Assembly (NCBI GenBank): GCA_031180405.1
Contig: JAPSLU010000021.1
Span: 1 to 33,157 of the forward strand
Reading direction: 5' to 3'
DNA from: Bacillus sp. (in: firmicutes)
Lineage (GTDB): Bacteria > Bacillota > Bacilli > Bacillales > Bacillaceae
DNA: 33,157 nucleotides
Positions 17,231 through 25,344 of this stretch are shown here, piece by piece. The translations under genes were made by a program, and so were the position numbers. Below the pieces are notes generated by a model, which worked only from the letters and a program-made list of their open reading frames with translations, did not search any database and had not been told where the DNA came from. The stretch's first letter is position 1; each line of letters opens with the position of its first letter.

Positions 17231-17888
17231 GTTTATGGAGTTTTTTAATAATAGTAATCCAGAAGATGTTAGTACTTCTGTCAAACTACTATTATTATTA
17301 ACTGTATTGTCTGTAGCGCCCAGTATTTTAATATTGATGACATGCTTTACACGAATTATTATCGTATTGTCGTTTGTCAGAACTTCCCTTGCAACACAAT
17401 CAATGCCACCAAATCAAATATTAATAGGAATTGCTTTGTTTTTAACCTTTTTTATAATGGCACCAACATTTTCACAAGTAAACGACCAGGCGTTAACGCC
17501 TCTTTTTAATGAGGAGATTGATTTAGAAGAAGCTTATGAAAGAGCAGCTTTGCCTTTTAAAGAGTTCATGAGCAAACATACTAGGCAAAAGGATCTCGCT
17601 TTGTTTTTAAATTATGCCGGAATTGAAAGCCCTGATTCAATAGAGGATATTCCATTAACAGCTCTTGTACCTGCTTTTGCCATTAGTGAAATTAAAACAG
17701 CTTTTCAAATTGGATTTATGATCTTTATTCCTTTTTTAGTCATTGATATGGTAGTAGCAAGTATTTTAATGTCCATGGGAATGATGATGCTTCCTCCGGT
17801 TATGATCTCTCTACCATTTAAAATTCTTCTATTTGTATTGGTCGATGGCTGGTATTTAATTGTAAAGTCGTTGTTACAAAGTTTTTAG
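17223..17888 (+). CDS. fliP: Flagellar type III export gate protein FliP
   Basis: The 221-aa integral membrane protein has the signature PSILILMTCFTRIIIVLSFV (about residues 36-55), followed by SMPPNQILIGIALFLTFFIM. Near the C-terminus is the second signature region FMIFIPFLVIDMVVASILMS with MGMMMLPPVMISLPFKILLF. It forms the core of the FliP5-FliQ4-FliR1 export gate in the membrane. The ATG lies inside the end of fliO, and fliQ follows 15 bases later. Confidence 0.97.
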   Translation: MNEFMEFFNNSNPEDVSTSVKLLLLLTVLSVAPSILILMTCFTRIIIVLSFVRTSLATQSMPPNQILIGIALFLTFFIMAPTFSQVNDQALTPLFNEEIDLEEAYERAALPFKEFMSKHTRQKDLALFLNYAGIESPDSIEDIPLTALVPAFAISEIKTAFQIGFMIFIPFLVIDMVVASILMSMGMMMLPPVMISLPFKILLFVLVDGWYLIVKSLLQSF

Positions 17889-17903
17889 AATGGGTGTGAA
17901 CGA

Positions 17904-18173
17904 ATGAGCTCAGAGTTTGTCATTTCATTAGCAGAAAAGGCCGTATATACTGTGTTAATAATTTGTGGGCCTTTATTGCTATTAGCGTTGGTAATTGGTC
18001 TTATTGTAAGTATTTTCCAAGCTACAACACAAATACAAGAACAAACACTTGCCTTTATTCCAAAGATCGTAGCAGTTTTAGTGGGGTTAATCTTTTTTGG
18101 ACCATGGATGCTATCCACACTGGTCTCATATGCAAAAGATATTTTCGGGAATTTAAATAGGTTTGTAGGATAA
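17904..18173 (+). CDS. fliQ: Flagellar type III export gate protein FliQ
   Basis: The 89-aa product has two membrane helices (about residues 14-37, LIICGPLLLLALVIGLIVSI, and about 50-75) joined by the conserved FQATTQIQEQTLAFIPKI loop. It is a plug subunit of the FliPQR gate. The ATG at 17904 follows GGGTGTGAA. The stop is one base before the fliR ATG. Confidence 0.96.
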   Translation: MSSEFVISLAEKAVYTVLIICGPLLLLALVIGLIVSIFQATTQIQEQTLAFIPKIVAVLVGLIFFGPWMLSTLVSYAKDIFGNLNRFVG

Positions 18174-18174
18174 G

Positions 18175-18966
18175 ATGGTCACATTATTAGAGAATTACCC
18201 AGCATTTCTCCTTATCTTTATGAGAATAACGGCATTCTTTGTTACTTTGCCCTTCTTCTCATATCGTAATATTCCTAATGCTCATAAAATTGGGTTTTCC
18301 TTCTTTTTGGCATGGATCATGTTTTTTTCTTTAGATCCTCCTGCTATTGGGGTTGATGAACAGTTTTTCTTGCTCGTTATTAAAGAAGTATTATTGGGAC
18401 TAACGATTGGATTTTCTGCTTATTTTATACTTGTCGCAATCCAAATTGCGGGAAGCTTCATTGATTTTCAAATGGGTTTTGCTATAGCGAATGTCATTGA
18501 TCCACAAACAGGAGCACAAAGTCCACTTGTAGGTCAATTTTTATATACTTTTGCTTTATTGCTGCTTATTACAACAAATGCACATCATCTTTTATTAGAC
18601 GGTGTATTTTACAGTTATCAATTCGTACCAATTGATCAACCATTTCTCCCAATGGGGGATAAAAACGTGATTGAATTCTTAATAGAATCCTTTAATTCGA
18701 TGTTTATCATTGCGTTTCAAATGTCTATACCAGTGGTTGGTTCGTTGTTTTTAGTAGATATAGCGTTAGGCATTGTTGCAAGAACCGTTCCACAATTAAA
18801 CATCTTTGTTGTGGGATTACCATTAAAAATTATTGTAAGTTTCGTCATGTTAATTTTAGGCATGAGTGCGTTATTTTTGTTAATGTCACAACTATTTGAA
18901 ACAATGACTTATACAATGCGTGGGCTTATGGAATTGTATGGAGGTGGAGGCAATCAACCTAATTAA
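18175..18966 (+). CDS. fliR: Flagellar type III export gate protein FliR
   Basis: The 263-aa polytopic membrane protein carries typical FliR segments such as RITAFFVTLPFFSYRNIP near residue 18, IQIAGSFIDFQMGFAIANVI and QSPLVGQFLYTFALLL in the middle, and MSIPVVGSLFLVDIALGIVAR towards the end. FliR closes the FliPQR gate and contacts FlhB; in some species the two are fused. The 3' end encodes a GGGGN run whose codons form GGAGGTGGAGG, an evident ribosome-binding site for the overlapping flhB. Confidence 0.96.
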   Translation: MVTLLENYPAFLLIFMRITAFFVTLPFFSYRNIPNAHKIGFSFFLAWIMFFSLDPPAIGVDEQFFLLVIKEVLLGLTIGFSAYFILVAIQIAGSFIDFQMGFAIANVIDPQTGAQSPLVGQFLYTFALLLLITTNAHHLLLDGVFYSYQFVPIDQPFLPMGDKNVIEFLIESFNSMFIIAFQMSIPVVGSLFLVDIALGIVARTVPQLNIFVVGLPLKIIVSFVMLILGMSALFLLMSQLFETMTYTMRGLMELYGGGGNQPN

Positions 18967-20032
18967 AGTAGATTTGCAGTTTTTTGCGGGAGAAAAAACG
19001 GAAAAAGCGACTCCACGAAAGAAGCAGGATGCACGGAAGAAAGGTCAGATAGCAAAAAGTGCGGATGTTAATACAGCAATTTCACTTTTAACGGTTTTTT
19101 TATCGTTTATATTCATTGGCGCTTTCATGAGAGACCGAATTATCCTTATGTTAAAAGGTATCTTTCAGGATTATTTATTAATTGATTTGAGCAATCAAAA
19201 TGTTCATGACGTTTTTTTAACATTAGCTTATCATGGTGCAGTAATTTTAGCTCCAGTCATGGGAGTTGCATTAGTGGCAGGGGTTTTAGCTAATTATTTG
19301 CAGGTTGGGTTTTTATTTTCTACTGAAGCCATTCAAATGAAACTAAATAAACTTGATCCAATTCAAGGCTTTAAGCGAATTTATTCAATGCGTGCAATTG
19401 TAGAATTATTAAAGTCATTACTAAAAATATCCTTTGTAGGTGCAGTGACGTTTTCTGTCTTATGGTTCGACCTTGAAAACGTCTTAGGGCTATCTCAAAT
19501 GACAGTAGAGCAGTCATTACTATTTATTGGATCATTAACAGTTAGAATGGGCTTGTTTGCTTCTGCAGCGTTATTATTACTATCATTACTTGATTATTTA
19601 TATCAAAAATATGATTATGAAAAAAATCTTAAAATGTCTAAACAGGATATTAAGGATGAATATAAAAAATCTGAAGGTGATCCACTTATTAAATCGAAAA
19701 TTAAGCAAAGGCAACGTGAGATGGCAATGAGGCGAATGATGCAGGAAGTTCCAACCGCAGATGTCGTCATCACAAACCCAACTCATTATGCTATTGCGTT
19801 AAAATATGATGAATCGAAAATGGACGCTCCTTATGTTGTCGCTATGGGTGTTGACCTAGTAGCGCAAAAGATAAAAGAAATTGCCAAAGTGAACGACGTG
19901 ATGATGGTTGAAAACCGTCCACTCGCTAGAGCACTTTATGCTCAAGTGGATATTGGCCAAGCGATTCCAGATGAGTTTTTTCAAGCAGTAGCAGAGATAA
20001 TAGCTTATGTTTATCAAGCAAAATCTGTTTAA
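18938..20032 (+). CDS. flhB: Flagellar type III export specificity protein FlhB (start uncertain)
   Basis: The protein (about 364 aa) has four membrane helices in the first 210 residues and a cytoplasmic domain with the autocleavage site N280-P281-T282-H283 (numbered from 18938), where FliK triggers the switch from hook to filament export. The recognisable family start is KVDLQFFAGEKTEKATPRKK. The only ATG in frame is at 18938, within fliR, with a weak GGA upstream. A much stronger GGAGGTGGAGG (18939-18950) lies downstream of it and would serve a non-standard ATT at 18962 (MKVDLQFF), which overlaps the fliR stop, or a GTG at 18944. I keep 18938 as the conservative choice. Confidence 0.93.
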   Translation: MEVEAINLIKVDLQFFAGEKTEKATPRKKQDARKKGQIAKSADVNTAISLLTVFLSFIFIGAFMRDRIILMLKGIFQDYLLIDLSNQNVHDVFLTLAYHGAVILAPVMGVALVAGVLANYLQVGFLFSTEAIQMKLNKLDPIQGFKRIYSMRAIVELLKSLLKISFVGAVTFSVLWFDLENVLGLSQMTVEQSLLFIGSLTVRMGLFASAALLLLSLLDYLYQKYDYEKNLKMSKQDIKDEYKKSEGDPLIKSKIKQRQREMAMRRMMQEVPTADVVITNPTHYAIALKYDESKMDAPYVVAMGVDLVAQKIKEIAKVNDVMMVENRPLARALYAQVDIGQAIPDEFFQAVAEIIAYVYQAKSV

Positions 20033-20082
20033 CACTAGAAAAGAGTTTTACACAATGATTGGATTTAAGGAGAGAAAAAGAC

Positions 20083-22119
20083 ATGTCCGGAAAAGATTTA
20101 TCTGTATTACTAAGTGTAATTCTAGTTGTGGCAATGCTGATCATTCCGTTCCCGGGCTGGTTGTTGAGTTTTTTAATTATCATAAATATATCTCTTGCAT
20201 TATTAGTTATCCTTACGTCAATGAATATGAATGAGCCACTACAATTCTCTATTTTCCCTTCATTGATTCTACTATTAACTCTCTTTCGTTTAGGGTTAAA
20301 CGTCTCAACTACACGTGCGATTCTAGCAGAAGGAGATGCTGGTAAAGTAGTTGAAACATTTGGGACCTTTGTTACCGGTGGAAATGTCTTAGTAGGATTA
20401 GTAGTCTTTATTATCTTAATCGTCATACAGTTTGTTGTTATCACGAAAGGTTCTGAACGTGTCTCTGAAGTAGCTGCTAGGTTTACTCTTGATGCAATGC
20501 CAGGTAAACAAATGAGTATTGATGCTGATTTAAATGCAGGTATGATTTCAGAACAACAAGCACGTGAACGAAGAGATAAAATTTCAAATGAAGCTGATTT
20601 TTATGGAGCAATGGATGGTGCCAGTAAATTTGTTAAAGGTGATGCAATCGCTGGTATTATTATGGTTTTAATTAATATGATTTTTGGCATTATTATTGGT
20701 ATGATGCAACTTGGAATGCCAATTGGTGAGGCTGCATCTCATTTTACGATGCTTACAGTAGGAGATGGGATTGTGAGTCAAATCCCGGCTCTGTTAATCT
20801 CAACTGCAACAGGGATTGTCGTGACAAGAGCTGCATCAGAAGGAAACCTCGGAACAGATATTACAGCCCAGCTCTTTGCTTATCCTAAAATGTTGTATGT
20901 GGCTGCTGGAACAATATTTCTTTTAGGAATTTTTACTCCAATTGGTATTTTATTAACACTTCCGATTGCAGGATTACTTGCCTTCGGTGGTTACATGATT
21001 ACAAAAAATAAAGCTAAAGATGTACCAGATGAGGAAGAAATTAAACAAGAAATTGAAATGGATGAAATGAAGAGTCCAGAAAGTGTCGTGAATTTACTTA
21101 ATATTGATCCAATCGAATTCGAGTTTGGATATGGGTTAATCCCTCTAGCTGATACAAACCAAGGTGGGGATCTGCTTGATCGTGTTGTGATGATTAGAAG
21201 GCAGCTAGCAATTGAACTAGGGATTGTAATTCCAGTTGTACGTATACGTGATAACATTCAGTTGCAACCTAATGAATATCGATTAAAGATCAAAGGAAAT
21301 GAACTAGCTAAGGGTGAAATATTGCTCGACCATTATTTAGCCATGGCACCTGGTATTGAGGACGATTCAATAGAAGGAATTGATACAATTGAACCTTCCT
21401 TTGGTTTACCAGCAAAGTGGATTACAGAAGAAGTGAAAGATACTGCTGAATTGTATGGGTATACAGTAGTGGATCCCCCTTCAGTCGTTTCAACACATAT
21501 AACTGAAGTCATTAAACAGCATGCACACGAATTATTAGGAAGACAAGAAACAAAGCAATTAATCGATCACTTAAAGGAGTCTTACCCAATATTAGTTGAG
21601 GAAGTAACACCAACACCGCTTGGAATTGGAGAAATCCAAAAAGTACTATCAAAGCTTTTGCGTGAAAAAGTATCAATTCGTAATTTACCAATTATATTTG
21701 AAACATTGGCTGATTTTGGAAAAATGACATCTGATACAGAATTACTAGGTGAATATGTAAGGCAGGCTTTAGCAAAGCAAATAACTACTCACTATGCCGA
21801 CCAAGAACAAATGCTAAAAGTTGTTACTTTATCAGGTAAGGTCGAAAAATTAATTGCTGATGGAGTACAACAAACCGAGCACGGGAATTACCTATCATTA
21901 AGTCCGGATGTATCACAATTAATCATAGAGTCAATTGCTAAAGAAGTTGAAATGTTGTCCTTGCAACAACAGACACCTATTATATTATGTTCACCTGCAG
22001 TGAGAATGTATGTTAGACAGCTAACAGACCGCTATTTTCCTCAGGTACCAATTTTGTCATACAATGAGTTGGAAGCAAATGTTGAAGTACAAAGTGTCGG
22101 GGTGGTGAATGTTGAATGA
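20083..22119 (+). CDS. flhA: Flagellar type III export protein FlhA
   Basis: The start is the ATG at 20083 (MSGKDLSVLLSVILVVAML, 678 aa), eight bases after AAGGAGAG; an upstream in-frame codon at 20059 lacks a site. The N-terminal half has about eight membrane helices and the FHIPEP signature region PLQFSIFPSLILLLTLFRLG followed by LNVSTTRAIL. The conserved loop DAMPGKQMSIDADLNAG is intact. The cytoplasmic half forms the nonameric ring that docks substrates and chaperones. The stop overlaps flhF by ATGA, so the two are coupled. Confidence 0.97.
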   Translation: MSGKDLSVLLSVILVVAMLIIPFPGWLLSFLIIINISLALLVILTSMNMNEPLQFSIFPSLILLLTLFRLGLNVSTTRAILAEGDAGKVVETFGTFVTGGNVLVGLVVFIILIVIQFVVITKGSERVSEVAARFTLDAMPGKQMSIDADLNAGMISEQQARERRDKISNEADFYGAMDGASKFVKGDAIAGIIMVLINMIFGIIIGMMQLGMPIGEAASHFTMLTVGDGIVSQIPALLISTATGIVVTRAASEGNLGTDITAQLFAYPKMLYVAAGTIFLLGIFTPIGILLTLPIAGLLAFGGYMITKNKAKDVPDEEEIKQEIEMDEMKSPESVVNLLNIDPIEFEFGYGLIPLADTNQGGDLLDRVVMIRRQLAIELGIVIPVVRIRDNIQLQPNEYRLKIKGNELAKGEILLDHYLAMAPGIEDDSIEGIDTIEPSFGLPAKWITEEVKDTAELYGYTVVDPPSVVSTHITEVIKQHAHELLGRQETKQLIDHLKESYPILVEEVTPTPLGIGEIQKVLSKLLREKVSIRNLPIIFETLADFGKMTSDTELLGEYVRQALAKQITTHYADQEQMLKVVTLSGKVEKLIADGVQQTEHGNYLSLSPDVSQLIIESIAKEVEMLSLQQQTPIILCSPAVRMYVRQLTDRYFPQVPILSYNELEANVEVQSVGVVNVE

Positions 22120-23267
22120 AGGTGAAAAAATATATCGCACCATCTATGCAAGAGGCTATGAAAAAAATCCGATCAGAAATGGGCAATGACGCTGTCATTT
22201 TGAATTCAAAGATGGTTCAAACAGGTGGGTTTTTAGGATTATTTACCAAAAAGAAAATAGAAGTTATTGCAGCGATGGATCCAGATGTACAGACAAATAC
22301 TAACAAAGGTAAATCTTTTTCTAAAAACAGTCCTCATCACCATGTGAATATAAAACCTGAAATTAGAAAAGAGATTCTAACGGAATCCAAAGAAAAAGTA
22401 GGTGACCATACGGTTTTATTAGATGAGATGAGTGAATTAAAAAGGATGCTTTTAACCATCTCTACCAATGAGAATAGTGAGGTTTACCCAGAGGCATTAA
22501 GAGTCATTTCACAAAAGATGACAAGGCAAGAAATTTCCGCTTCCTTTAGGGGGCAAATCATGGCAGAGCTTTTAGAATATTGGTATGAAAAAAAAGGCGA
22601 GGTTTCGTCTATCCAGCTTATTGAAAAACAAAAAGAGTTCTTTGTTCGTCATCTTTCAAACTTAGAATTTGGGGGTATTTCTTATAAGAGGAAATACATT
22701 AATGTTATCGGTCCAACAGGTGTAGGTAAGACAACAACTCTTGCAAAGTTAGCTGCAGAATGCGTCCTACAAAAGAAAAAAAAGGTAGCGTTTATTACAA
22801 CAGACACATATCGGATTGCCGCTATTGATCAACTGAAAACATATGCAAAAATATTGGATGTTCCAATTGAAGTTTGTTATACAATTGAAGATTTTAAACA
22901 AGCGAAAGCAAAGTTTGCTATCTATGATTATGTTTTTATTGATACAGCAGGTAGAAATTTTCTAGAACAGGAATATGTAACTGATTTACAGAAGATTATT
23001 GATTTTAATGATGAAATGGAAACATATTTAGTGTTATCTGCCACAGCAAAACCTTCAGATATGCTAGCAGTTTATGAACAATTTTCAAGTATACCGATTC
23101 ATAAACTTATCTTTACTAAGCTAGACGAAACATCAACGAGAGGCACATTATTTGAGGTCATGATAAAGACGAAAAAGGGAATCGCCTATACAACACATGG
23201 ACAAAATGTACCTGATGATATCGAATCAGCAACTAGAGAACGTATAGTCGAAAAAATGTTGAGGTAA
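22116..23267 (+). CDS. flhF: Flagellar-positioning SRP-type GTPase FlhF
   Basis: The 383-aa product has the B, N and G domains of an SRP-like GTPase: basic N-terminal part starting MKVKKYIAPSMQEAMKKIR, P-loop at about residues 199-207 (GPTGVGKTT), TTDTYRIAAIDQLKTYA, DTAGRN and TKLDET nucleotide-binding motifs. With FlhG it controls where and how many flagella are built. The ATG overlaps the flhA stop (ATGA), with GGGGTGGTG upstream. flhG follows after three bases. Confidence 0.96.
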   Translation: MKVKKYIAPSMQEAMKKIRSEMGNDAVILNSKMVQTGGFLGLFTKKKIEVIAAMDPDVQTNTNKGKSFSKNSPHHHVNIKPEIRKEILTESKEKVGDHTVLLDEMSELKRMLLTISTNENSEVYPEALRVISQKMTRQEISASFRGQIMAELLEYWYEKKGEVSSIQLIEKQKEFFVRHLSNLEFGGISYKRKYINVIGPTGVGKTTTLAKLAAECVLQKKKKVAFITTDTYRIAAIDQLKTYAKILDVPIEVCYTIEDFKQAKAKFAIYDYVFIDTAGRNFLEQEYVTDLQKIIDFNDEMETYLVLSATAKPSDMLAVYEQFSSIPIHKLIFTKLDETSTRGTLFEVMIKTKKGIAYTTHGQNVPDDIESATRERIVEKMLR

Positions 23268-23270
23268 TGA

Positions 23271-24140
23271 ATGATGGCATATGATCAAGCAGAGCGTTTA
23301 AGAGAACGTCTAAACAGTCTGAAATCTCAAGCAAAGTCTATTGCGGTTATGAGTGGAAAAGGTGGAGTAGGGAAGTCTAACTTCTCCCTTAATTTTTCAT
23401 TAGCATTACAAAAAGAAAATAAGCGTGTTTTATTATTTGATTTAGATATTGGTATGGGGAATATTGATATTTTGATTGGAGAAAGCTCAACATACTCAAT
23501 CGTTGACTTTTTCAATAAAAATTTATTTTTAACAGATATAATTTCTACTGGTCCTAGTGGACTGGAGTATATTTCGGGCGGTACAGGTTTGGGTACGATC
23601 TTTAAACTGGACGAAGAAAAATTCCGAATTTTTTTACAACAATTAGAGCTATTATTTAAAGTATATGACTATATCATCTTTGATATGGGGGCAGGTATAT
23701 CAGAAGATAGCTTGCGATTTCTGCTGTCTGTTGACGAAATAATTGTTATTACAACTCCTGAACCAACATCGATGACAGATGCATATGCAGCGATAAAGAA
23801 TGTTTGTATAAATCAGTCAACAATCCCATTTTCTATAGTTGTTAACCGAGCTTTTAATAAAAAGGTAGGCGAAACAACTTTTATAAGATTAGAACAGACG
23901 GTTAATCAATTCTTAAACAGACGAATCTCTCTATTAGGGACAATTCCTGATGACTCATCCATCATGAAGGCTGTTATTGAGCAAAAGCCTTTTATTCTGT
24001 TTCAACCTAGCTGTCAGGCTAGTAAAGCTCTATCAACTATTTCTAAAAATTACTTAAATAAGAAAATACAAGATATAGAAGTATTAGATAATTCACCTTT
24101 TATATCGAAATTAAGAAATTTCTTTATGAAAGGTAGGTAA
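23271..24140 (+). CDS. flhG: MinD-like flagellar number regulator FlhG (YlxH)
   Basis: The 289-aa product is a ParA/MinD-type ATPase with a deviant Walker A, KGGVGKS at residues 30-36. At residues 5-11 it has DQAERLR, matching the DQAxxLR motif that activates the GTPase of FlhF. The C-terminus ends in a short basic amphipathic helix (SKLRNFFMKGR), a probable membrane-targeting sequence. Either ATG at 23271 or the next at 23274 could start; both are at suitable distances from GAGG at 23261-23264. Confidence 0.95.
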   Translation: MMAYDQAERLRERLNSLKSQAKSIAVMSGKGGVGKSNFSLNFSLALQKENKRVLLFDLDIGMGNIDILIGESSTYSIVDFFNKNLFLTDIISTGPSGLEYISGGTGLGTIFKLDEEKFRIFLQQLELLFKVYDYIIFDMGAGISEDSLRFLLSVDEIIVITTPEPTSMTDAYAAIKNVCINQSTIPFSIVVNRAFNKKVGETTFIRLEQTVNQFLNRRISLLGTIPDDSSIMKAVIEQKPFILFQPSCQASKALSTISKNYLNKKIQDIEVLDNSPFISKLRNFFMKGR

Positions 24141-24146
24141 CAGCTT

Positions 24147-25259
24147 TTGGATAAAATACGTGTCTTAGTAGTTGATGACTCTGCATTTATGAGGAAGCTT
24201 ATTACCGATTTTTTAATAGAGCATAAACAAATAGAAGTAGTTGGAACAGCTAGAGATGGTGCAGATGCACTTAGAAAAATTGAATCCTTGAATCCAGATG
24301 TTATTACTCTTGACGTTGAGATGCCTGTCATGAATGGGTTAGAAGTTTTACAAACCATTATGAGAACATATCCAAGGCCTGTAATTATGCTATCAAGTAC
24401 AACAAATGAAGGTGCTGAGAATACAATCTTATCACTACAATATGGTGCGATTGATTTTATAGCAAAACCTTCGGGTGCTATATCTTTAGATTTACATAAA
24501 GTAAAAGATGACCTGAAACAGAAAGTAATCCTTGCAAAAAAAGCTCATGTAAATAGAGGAAGCAATCAATTGCCCCTAAAAAGTTCTCCCCTTATCCAAA
24601 AAGATTATAGTAAAATAGACTCAAAGCTCGAAAGAAAACCAATCATATTCGACAAGGTTCTTTCAAATCAATCGATTGTGTGTGTCGGGACCTCCACAGG
24701 TGGCCCTAGAGCTTTGCAACAGGTATTAACAAAATTACCGAAAGATATAATAGCACCAATTTTAATAGTCCAACATATGCCCCCAGGTTTTACAAGGTCA
24801 CTAGCAAACCGCCTAGATTCTATTTCTTCAATAGAAGTCAAAGAAGCTGTAAATGGAGAAATAGTAAAAAATGGAACAGCCTATATTGCACCTGGTGGAG
24901 CACATATGAGAATAATTAAGACAGGGACATCATTAACGATCAAAATTGATCAATCTGAAATTAGAAATGGGCATCGTCCTTCGGTTGATGTAATGTTCGA
25001 ATCTGTCAGTGAATTGAGAAACTACCGCAAAATAGCGGTTATTATGACAGGAATGGGTTCTGATGGTTCAGAAGGACTGAAGAAATTGAAAGCAGCTGGA
25101 GTTGTTGGAGCTATATCTGAATCAGAAAATACTTCTGTAGTTTACGGAATGCCTAAAGCAGCTGTTGCGACAAATCTTATTGATAGAGTTGAAGATGTTG
25201 AAGATATAGCGGATGCTATCCTACACTACCTTTCGACCTCAAACTGGATGGCAACTTAA
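24147..25259 (+). CDS. cheB: Chemotaxis protein-glutamate methylesterase CheB
   Basis: The 370-aa product begins at a TTG (MDKIRVLVVDDSAFMRK), with AGGTAGG at 24131-24137. The receiver domain has D10/D11 and phosphorylation site D56 (VITLDVEMPVMNG). After a variable linker, the methylesterase domain has the triad S183 (GTSTGGP), H210 (IVQHMPPGFT) and D306 (GMGSDGSEGL). It demethylates and deamidates chemoreceptors in adaptation. cheR is not in the window. Slightly longer than B. subtilis CheB, mostly in the linker. Confidence 0.96.
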   Translation: MDKIRVLVVDDSAFMRKLITDFLIEHKQIEVVGTARDGADALRKIESLNPDVITLDVEMPVMNGLEVLQTIMRTYPRPVIMLSSTTNEGAENTILSLQYGAIDFIAKPSGAISLDLHKVKDDLKQKVILAKKAHVNRGSNQLPLKSSPLIQKDYSKIDSKLERKPIIFDKVLSNQSIVCVGTSTGGPRALQQVLTKLPKDIIAPILIVQHMPPGFTRSLANRLDSISSIEVKEAVNGEIVKNGTAYIAPGGAHMRIIKTGTSLTIKIDQSEIRNGHRPSVDVMFESVSELRNYRKIAVIMTGMGSDGSEGLKKLKAAGVVGAISESENTSVVYGMPKAAVATNLIDRVEDVEDIADAILHYLSTSNWMAT

Positions 25260-25311
25260 TTATTCTCGAATTTATTCTACAAATATAATAGTGCTCGGCT
25301 GTTTTTGACCC

Positions 25312-25344
25312 AACACTTAACATGAAACTTAGGGGTGTTACCGT
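25312..25344 (+). promoter_or_regulatory. Hairpin covering the cheA ribosome-binding site
   Basis: AACACTTAA (25312-25320) can pair with TTAGGGGTGTT (25329-25339), leaving an eight-base loop and a two-G bulge, with one T-G wobble. The right arm contains the cheA Shine-Dalgarno AGGGGTG (25331-25337), seven bases before the ATG at 25345. Such a structure could limit cheA translation. It is read by eye only. Confidence 0.4.

Noticed and set aside
19926-20444. Minus-strand open frame (172 codons) opposite flhB and flhA
   Set aside because: It is antisense to conserved coding sequence with no family features; composition is that of a shadow frame.
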